5,869 nt of DNA from Candidatus Methanoplasma sp. (GTDB lineage: Archaea; Thermoplasmatota; Thermoplasmata; Methanomassiliicoccales; Methanomethylophilaceae): NCBI GenBank assembly GCA_031256615.1, contig JAIRQG010000135.1:1-5869 (forward strand), written 5' to 3'. Shown here one piece after another: positions 1-3,850 of the stretch (position 1 is the first letter of the stretch; every line of letters starts with the position of its first letter). The position numbers were made by a program, and so were the translations under genes. The notes under the pieces were generated by a model. It was not told where the DNA came from, made no database searches, and saw only the letters and a list, made by a program, of their open reading frames with translations.

Positions 1-79
1 ACTTCAGAACAGCATCGGATATGCTGCTCTCGGTAAGGGGGAAGTCCACATCGTGCAGGGATATGTCCTTGCAGTGCAT
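1..79 (-). CDS. Probable N-terminus of an unrecognised protein, cut by the window edge
   Basis: Read on the minus strand, an ATG at 79-77 opens a frame that stays open to base 1 and gives 26 residues, starting MHCKDISLHDVDFPLTESS. The frame extends upstream only to an in-frame TGA at 118-116, and this ATG is the only ATG in it. A TATA-like element (TTATAGAG on the minus strand) lies about 25 bases upstream of the ATG, which fits a leaderless archaeal mRNA. A GGTGG just before the ATG is too close to act as a normal ribosome binding site. I do not recognise the protein and give no function. The gene would be divergent from the tRNA-Cys gene. A chance open frame of this length is possible, so confidence is moderate to low. 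Confidence 0.42.
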   Translation of the reverse strand, partial: MHCKDISLHDVDFPLTESSISDAVLK

Positions 80-99
80 GCCACCGTATCCGTTGCATT

Positions 100-107
100 C
101 TCTATAA
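100..107 (-). promoter_or_regulatory. Candidate TATA element for the left-edge minus-strand gene
   Basis: The minus strand reads TTATAGAG here, centred about 25 bases before the ATG at 79-77. That is the spacing expected if transcription starts at or next to the start codon. The match to an archaeal TATA box is only fair and no clear purine-rich BRE precedes it. Confidence 0.33.
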
Positions 108-149
108 CTCTGCCGTCAGCCCGACACTGACTGATTTTTTCTGCGCATG

Positions 150-165
150 CGAAACTTTTATTATA
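150..165 (+). promoter_or_regulatory. BRE/TATA promoter of the tRNA-Cys gene
   Basis: The stretch CGAAACTTTTATTATA combines a purine-rich BRE-like part (GAAA) with an AT-only TATA part at 156-165. Its centre is about 27 bases before the first tRNA base, so transcription would start at or just before the mature 5' end, as is usual for archaeal tRNA genes. It may also drive the methyltransferase gene downstream, which has no TATA element of its own. Confidence 0.6.
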
Positions 166-187
166 CTGCCGATAATGGGGTTATCAA

Positions 188-258
188 GTCGGGGTAACAC
201 AGTGGCTATGTGGCGGACTGCAGATCCGCATACGGGGGTTCAATTCCCTCCCCCGACC
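188..258 (+). tRNA. tRNA-Cys (anticodon GCA)
   Basis: The cloverleaf can be drawn by hand. The 7-bp acceptor stem pairs 188-194 with 251-257. A 3-bp D stem pairs 197-199 with 209-211, with GG in the loop. A perfect 5-bp anticodon stem pairs 213-217 with 225-229, and its 7-base loop (218-224) carries anticodon GCA at 220-222. The variable loop is 230-233. The T stem pairs 234-238 with 246-250 (one G-U), with loop TTCAATT. The short D stem and the anticodon arm match archaeal tRNA-Cys as I know it. No CCA is encoded: the bases after 258 are CTT. The discriminator base at 258 is C, whereas U73 is nearly universal in tRNA-Cys and is an identity element for its synthetase. There is no intron. The gene serves cysteine decoding if functional, but the unusual base 73 leaves some doubt about efficient charging. 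Confidence 0.92.
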
Positions 259-276
259 CTTGTTCACGTTATGGTC

Positions 277-280
277 GGTG
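277..280 (+). promoter_or_regulatory. Ribosome binding site of the methyltransferase
   Basis: GGTG, part of the archaeal consensus GGAGGTGAT, ends 7 bases before the ATG at 288. It supports that start over the in-frame ATG at 210, which lies inside the tRNA. It would sit within the short leader left after 3' processing of the tRNA. Confidence 0.5.
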
Positions 281-287
281 GGCCTAT

Positions 288-872
288 ATGGGATTGTTTA
301 AGATACTGATCGAACAAAGCAGGCTGCCGACCGGCAGGCTGGGCAGAATAATGCTGCGGATCATGAATAATGCCCACCGCGGTCTGACCTTATGGGGATT
401 ATCGAAACTGCAGCCATGCCAAAACGTGTTGGACGTCGGTTGCGGCGGAGGGAATGCCGTTCGCTTAATGGCCGAAACAGGTAAGTTCGGATGCATTTAC
501 GGTATCGATCTTTCACCGGACGCTGTGTCTCTCACCATTGCAAAAAATCATAAGTACGTTGAGAGCGGACTTGTCACGGTCATGCAAGCATCGGTTCTGA
601 AACTGCCGTTTGAAAATGATTTTTTCAATGCGGCAACTGCGTTCCAATCTCATTATCATTGGCCCGACATATTGCCGGCCGTGCATGAGATATACAGAGT
701 TCTGAAACCGGGCGGCCAGTTTGTTTTAGCAGCGGAGATCTATAAGATCGAATATCACATGAAGGAATACAACGATATCGAACGGACCGGAGCGTTGTTC
801 GAGGATTGCGGTTTTAAGGACATTGATCTATTGACAAACAGAAAACACATCTGCATCACCGGATACAAATAA
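288..872 (+). CDS. Class I SAM-dependent methyltransferase (Methyltransf_11 type)
   Basis: This 194-residue cytoplasmic enzyme should transfer a methyl group from S-adenosylmethionine to an unknown acceptor. The Rossmann-fold motifs are in order: the SAM-binding glycine loop VLDVGCGGGN (about 47-56), an acidic ribose-binding residue in GIDLSPDA (D74), a motif III-like segment around ASVLKLPF (101-108), and the post-motif helix and strand RVLKPGGQFV (about 137-146). The N-terminal lead-in, with a GRLGR..LRIMN..H pattern, resembles small methyltransferases common in anaerobic gut Clostridia and methanogens, so lateral transfer is possible but not shown. I chose the ATG at 288 because it has a GGTG site and because the open frame further upstream (to 210) runs through the tRNA-Cys gene. 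Only 29 bases separate it from the tRNA and no TATA element lies between, so co-transcription is likely. The UbiE/Coq5-like fold is clear but the substrate cannot be read from sequence. Stop codon TAA. Confidence 0.87.
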   Translation: MGLFKILIEQSRLPTGRLGRIMLRIMNNAHRGLTLWGLSKLQPCQNVLDVGCGGGNAVRLMAETGKFGCIYGIDLSPDAVSLTIAKNHKYVESGLVTVMQASVLKLPFENDFFNAATAFQSHYHWPDILPAVHEIYRVLKPGGQFVLAAEIYKIEYHMKEYNDIERTGALFEDCGFKDIDLLTNRKHICITGYK

Positions 873-922
873 CCTATCCGGGATCATTCTCTTTTCACCG
901 GCTTTCCTCATCTGCAGCAGAA

Positions 923-990
923 GGGCAAAACAGGCCGGATATGAGCTGGTCTTTACTCTGATACTCCCTTACAATCGGCCCGTTTTGTTC
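923..990. repeat. Imperfect inverted repeat (possible RNA hairpin) after the methyltransferase
   Basis: The arms 923-938 and 975-990 can pair over 16 positions around a 36-base loop. The core CAAAACAGGCCG (926-937) faces CGGCCCGTTTTG (976-987) with one mismatch. On the plus strand there are 12 Watson-Crick pairs, three G-U pairs and one A-C mismatch. On the minus strand the core pairs fully, with one G-U. It starts about 50 bases after the methyltransferase stop. It could be a 3' structure of that transcript or a small RNA. It lacks tRNA features and clear C/D-box motifs, and I see no target-site duplication suggesting a mobile element. Confidence 0.45.
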
Positions 991-1049
991 CTATGCTGCG
1001 GGTTTTTGCATATGGACGAACTTCTAATTGAGATGGTCAACTCGCCCTG

Positions 1050-1056
1050 TTTTTTT
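1050..1056 (+). terminator. Candidate oligo-T terminator for the tRNA/methyltransferase transcript
   Basis: Seven T's follow a GC-containing stretch (CTCGCCCTG). Archaeal RNA polymerase terminates on oligo-T in the non-template strand without needing a hairpin. This is the longest T run between the methyltransferase stop and the TBP promoter. A shorter run (T5, 1003-1007) lies upstream. The assignment rests on base composition and position only. Confidence 0.38.
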
Positions 1057-1075
1057 ATAGCCAAATTGCACAATC

Positions 1076-1096
1076 TTTATAAACACCTTATAAATA
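1076..1096 (+). promoter_or_regulatory. TBP promoter with two TATA-like elements
   Basis: TTTATAAA (1076-1083) and CTTATAAATA (1087-1096) lie one helical turn apart upstream of the TBP ATG at 1117. Transcription from the first would start near 1105 and keep the GGTG site at 1107-1110. Transcription from the second would start near the ATG and give a leaderless mRNA. Either could be the working box. The duplicated element in front of the gene for the TATA-binding protein itself raises the possibility of autoregulation, which the sequence alone does not prove. Confidence 0.65.
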
Positions 1097-1097
1097 G

Positions 1098-1113
1098 CGG
1101 TGTTACGGTGTAA
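1098..1113 (+). repeat. Tandem 8-base direct repeat between TATA box and TBP start
   Basis: CGGTGTTA (1098-1105) is followed immediately by CGGTGTAA (1106-1113), identical at seven of eight positions. The second copy contains the GGTG that could serve as the TBP ribosome binding site, 6 bases before the ATG. Placed at the expected transcription start, the pair could be a protein binding site or simply a duplicated ribosome binding site. It is short enough to be chance. Confidence 0.4.
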
Positions 1114-1116
1114 AAG

Positions 1117-1665
1117 ATGGCTAAGATGAATATCGAGAATGTTGTTGCTTCTACTTCACTCGGACAAGAACTTGATCTTAAGGCAATAGAAAATGCACTT
1201 GACGGTGCAGATTACAACCCTCAGCAGTTCCCTGGACTTGTTTACAGGATCAAAGAGCCTAAGACCGCCACTCTTCTTTTCAGAAGCGGGAAGGTTGTCT
1301 GCACAGGTGCGAAGAGCCTCGGCGACGTAAAGATCGCGATCAGCAAAGTAGCAAAAGATCTTGAGAAAGCGAACATTAAGATAAGCATCGAACCGAAAAT
1401 TGAGGTTCAGAACATTGTTGCCTCATCAGACCTTGAACAGGAGATCAACCTGAACACTGTTGCCATCACTCTCGGCCTTGAAAAAGTAGAGTATGAACCA
1501 GAACAGTTCCCCGGTCTCGTATACAGGCTGGACGAACCGAAAGTTGTGGTGCTTCTGTTCGGATCCGGAAAGATGGTGTGCACCGGGGCCAAGGTCCCGG
1601 AGGATGTTGTGCGCGCAGTCGAAAAGATCGCCGCAGAACTCAGGGCCGCAAGCCTTATGATCTAA
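1117..1665 (+). CDS. tbp: TATA-box binding protein (TBP)
   Basis: This general transcription factor binds and bends TATA-box DNA, then recruits TFB and RNA polymerase. The 182 residues are two direct repeats, about 5-90 and 97-182, each with the signature FPGLVYR...P K...LLF.SGK.VCTGAK. All four DNA-kinking phenylalanines are visible (F38 and F55; F131 and F148). So are the paired asparagines (N7 in IENVVAS, N99 in VQNIVAS) and the threonines in VCTGAK (T63, T156). The length matches archaeal TBP. The acidic C-terminal tail seen in many archaeal TBPs is missing: the protein ends soon after the last helix. The ATG at 1117 is supported by GGTG 6 bases upstream and by the conserved N-terminus. 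The gene appears to be transcribed alone, with a promoter at 1076-1096 and a T-rich terminator just after the TAA. This is the strongest evidence in the window that the organism is archaeal. Confidence 0.98.
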   Translation: MAKMNIENVVASTSLGQELDLKAIENALDGADYNPQQFPGLVYRIKEPKTATLLFRSGKVVCTGAKSLGDVKIAISKVAKDLEKANIKISIEPKIEVQNIVASSDLEQEINLNTVAITLGLEKVEYEPEQFPGLVYRLDEPKVVVLLFGSGKMVCTGAKVPEDVVRAVEKIAAELRAASLMI

Positions 1666-1680
1666 GCAATTAAAACCGCT

Positions 1681-1688
1681 TTATTTTT
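1681..1688 (+). terminator. T-rich terminator of the TBP gene
   Basis: TTATTTTT begins 16 bases after the TBP stop codon and follows a short GC-containing stretch. This is the usual form and position of an archaeal terminator. The rest of the spacer up to 1853 holds only short repeats that I do not consider functional. Confidence 0.45.
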
Positions 1689-1856
1689 CCTTCGCAGGCG
1701 GCTTGAGGTCTTATTCCTCGGCGGCTGCGGATCTATCTAATTTGGATCATCTGTTTTGCAGAGGATGCAACTGTCTTTCGGGAGCAAAAATCATTGCGGA
1801 GTGAATAATTTGCACTTCTCTTATTAAAAAAACTACCAATTTTATCTATAACTACA

Positions 1857-1868
1857 TATATTATATAT
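1857..1868 (+). promoter_or_regulatory. TATA element of the zinc-ribbon/transglutaminase-like gene
   Basis: TATATTATATAT lies in an AT-rich stretch with its centre about 29 bases before the ATG at 1892. No ribosome binding site lies between it and the ATG (the bases there are ATAACCCCTAGCG), so the mRNA is probably leaderless or has a leader of a few bases. Confidence 0.6.
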
Positions 1869-1891
1869 TGCTCGCGCCATAACCCCTAGCG

Positions 1892-3262
1892 ATGTTCTGT
1901 TCTCAGTGCGGTGCCCCCATCACCGACGAAAACGCACTTCTCTGCCCGAGTTGCGGGCATGCGTTGAATGCTTACAGCACACCTGACGATGGAAAAAATC
2001 ACAACCCCGATAAAGCCGCCCGTATTGCGAAGAGAAGGCGGCGCAAGAATAACAGGGTAATGGCTGGATTGGCCATCTGCCTCATATTGGGTTTGGCCGC
2101 CGGAGCCATGGTCTTTTTCATCAACGCCAGCAATGATAGCGTCTTTCATGGAAGAATAGAGATACAGACAATAAACGACGGCGAATACTTCGAACTCAGC
2201 GGGAATTTCCTTTCAGAAGAAGAGATATTCAGTGTGAGTCTGACCAGCGACGGCGCCATCGCATTCGCCCTGTCAGATGAGATATCTTCCAATAATGTTT
2301 ATTATCATTGGCTTTTGTTCGACAATGACCATGTTGCGTCAACCAATACATTCATGTACACAAAGTATACCGGAGAGAGGCTGGATAAAGCCGAGCCGGT
2401 ATTGTATTATATTGTTCCGAAACCCGGCGAATATGACGTGTCTGTTGATTGCTACGCCGAGGAGGGCGGAGAACAGGTTTACAATGCGACCTATTCCGGG
2501 AAAGTCACCTATATGGGGAATATAACGAAGAATTATACTTGGAGATATCGCGGAAATGACTATAATGCCAAGGTCACGTTCAGCTATGACGAGTACCGCC
2601 AGTTCTCGCACATGAATATTAACGGCAGAGCGGTGAATAACTATAACAGAATCAGTTCCTTCGTCACATACGATGATGCGGCCATCATCAAACTGTCAAA
2701 CTCGCTTCGTGAAGCATATGGTGTTAATAAGAACACTACCGATCAGGACTTTGCGCAATTCGTTCTGTCATTCGTCCAGCTGTGCTTTGACTATCCTTCG
2801 AGCTCGAACTTTGTAGGAGCCGACATGTATCAATACGGGCACGATGAGTATTTCGCATACCCTCTTGAGACGATATTCTACGGGATGGGGGACTGTGAGG
2901 ACACGTCCATTCTCTGCACAGCCCTGTTAATGGCGCTCGGGTACAGCGGAGGGGTAGTGATCGTCCCGGGACATGCAACTTCTGCAGTAGGGTTGTATAA
3001 GTATGCGCCCGAGCCGTATTCGAGCACATTCTTTGAGATAATACAGCAAACGAAAGGAGACATAACGTATTACGCCTGCGAGACCACCATCGACAGCCCC
3101 CAGGGGATCGGCCTCATGAACATATACGGGTATAACGGGGTCCCGTACAGCCAGTACATCGGAAAGATCGGTTATGGGTTCTACATCGTCGACTCAGATC
3201 CTCTTGAATCCCCTCAGGATCCAATCGACGATGGATTTGATACCGTACTTGAGCGTATTTGA
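1892..3262 (+). CDS. Membrane-anchored zinc-ribbon protein with an external transglutaminase-like domain
   Basis: The 456 residues divide into four parts. An N-terminal zinc ribbon carries C3-x2-C6 and C18-x2-C21. A basic stretch (about 47-55, KRRRRKNNR) precedes one hydrophobic helix (about 56-77). A region of about 85-235 looks rich in beta strand and is unassigned. A transglutaminase-like domain (about 260-430) follows, with C335 in GMGDCEDTS, H361 in VPGHATSAV, and E397 (CETT) or D401 as the probable third member of the triad. By the positive-inside rule the ribbon is cytoplasmic and the enzyme domain faces outward. Five N-x-S/T sequons (N78, N198, N210, N214, N281) fit a glycosylated surface protein. 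The family fold includes proteases, peptide-bond-modifying enzymes and inactive members, so the activity is not known. The ATG at 1892 has a TATA element at leaderless distance and begins exactly at the ribbon. The last 22 codons plus stop (TGA) overlap the convergent PHP gene. Confidence 0.85.
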   Translation: MFCSQCGAPITDENALLCPSCGHALNAYSTPDDGKNHNPDKAARIAKRRRRKNNRVMAGLAICLILGLAAGAMVFFINASNDSVFHGRIEIQTINDGEYFELSGNFLSEEEIFSVSLTSDGAIAFALSDEISSNNVYYHWLLFDNDHVASTNTFMYTKYTGERLDKAEPVLYYIVPKPGEYDVSVDCYAEEGGEQVYNATYSGKVTYMGNITKNYTWRYRGNDYNAKVTFSYDEYRQFSHMNINGRAVNNYNRISSFVTYDDAAIIKLSNSLREAYGVNKNTTDQDFAQFVLSFVQLCFDYPSSSNFVGADMYQYGHDEYFAYPLETIFYGMGDCEDTSILCTALLMALGYSGGVVIVPGHATSAVGLYKYAPEPYSSTFFEIIQQTKGDITYYACETTIDSPQGIGLMNIYGYNGVPYSQYIGKIGYGFYIVDSDPLESPQDPIDDGFDTVLERI

Positions 3263-3850
3263 GGCGCGTCTGTTAGTGCTTACCGGCTTTGCTTTCCCCT
3301 GAATCACAGCGTTCAGGGCGTCCTGCCATGTCGCGATGCCGTCCGGGAGTTCCACAACGCCGTCCCCTATGAATTGAGGATCGTGCGCGTCGCTTCCGGC
3401 AGAGACTGGTTTTCCTATGCGTGCCGCAAGGGCCTCCGATCTCCTGTTGCTTGAGGCAGTTGATCTGGCATTCCTTGCTTCGATGCCGTCAAAATCATTC
3501 TCGAGAGTGTTCTTCTCTCCCAGCCCGGACCACCATCTATAAGGATGCGCGGCGAACGCGACCCCTCCGGCTTCATGGATCGCGTCAATGGTCTCTTTTA
3601 TCGCCATTCCTTTGGGGATCTCTCTGCTTATGCCGTATGCCAGTATGTGTCCCTCTGCGGACGATACTTCCGTCCCGGGTATCACTATGACCTTCTTGTT
3701 ATCTTTGATCAGGCCGTAAGCTTCGAAACTGTTGTGGTCGGTGACCGCGATACATCCGAGTCCTCTCTCAACGGCTGCCGCCACAATTTCCTCCACGGTC
3801 GATTTCCCGTCGTTAGAGAAGTTGGAATGTATGTGCAGGTCCGCTTTCAT
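3194..3850 (-). CDS. PHP-domain metal-dependent phosphoesterase (COG0613-like)
   Basis: This 218-residue cytoplasmic protein should bind a cluster of metal ions and hydrolyse phosphoester bonds. COG0613 relatives such as bacterial YciV/TrpH act on nucleotides or RNA 5' ends, but the substrate here is not known. All expected metal ligands are visible: H6 and H8 in DLHIHS, D14, D38-H39 in TDHNS, E61 in GTEVS, H68 in EGHILAYG, H102 in AAHP, and D154 and H156 in SDAHD. The core ends near residue 190 and a basic tail follows, whose last 22 residues lie in the overlap with the convergent plus-strand gene. The ATG at 3850-3848 is overlapped by the metG stop codon (ATGA on the minus strand), so translation is probably coupled and both genes share the metG promoter outside the window. 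The protein is shorter than bacterial YciV (about 290), as is common in archaea. Stop codon TGA. Confidence 0.92.
   Translation of the reverse strand: MKADLHIHSNFSNDGKSTVEEIVAAAVERGLGCIAVTDHNSFEAYGLIKDNKKVIVIPGTEVSSAEGHILAYGISREIPKGMAIKETIDAIHEAGGVAFAAHPYRWWSGLGEKNTLENDFDGIEARNARSTASSNRRSEALAARIGKPVSAGSDAHDPQFIGDGVVELPDGIATWQDALNAVIQGKAKPVSTNRRASNTLKYGIKSIVDWILRGFKRI

Noticed and set aside
210..287. Extension of the methyltransferase to the ATG at 210.
   Set aside because: The extra 26 codons run through the tRNA-Cys gene and look unlike a protein of this family; the ATG at 288 has a ribosome binding site.
923..990. The inverted repeat as a second tRNA or as a tiny transposable element.
   Set aside because: There is no T-arm sequence or anticodon arm, no flanking target duplication, and only 36 bases between the arms.
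1012..1113. A 33-residue open frame (starting MDELLIEMVNS) ending 3 bases before the TBP start codon.
   Set aside because: It runs across the T7 run, both TATA elements and the probable TBP transcription start, so it would not lie on the TBP mRNA. It also has no ribosome binding site. Most likely chance.
1697..1770. A direct repeat GGCGGCT (1697-1703 and 1720-1726) and a 5-bp hairpin TTGCA-GAGGA-TGCAA (1756-1770) in the spacer after TBP.
   Set aside because: Too short to separate from chance, and I could not fold the region into a convincing larger RNA. The 20-codon frame starting within it (ATG at about 1764) has no support either.
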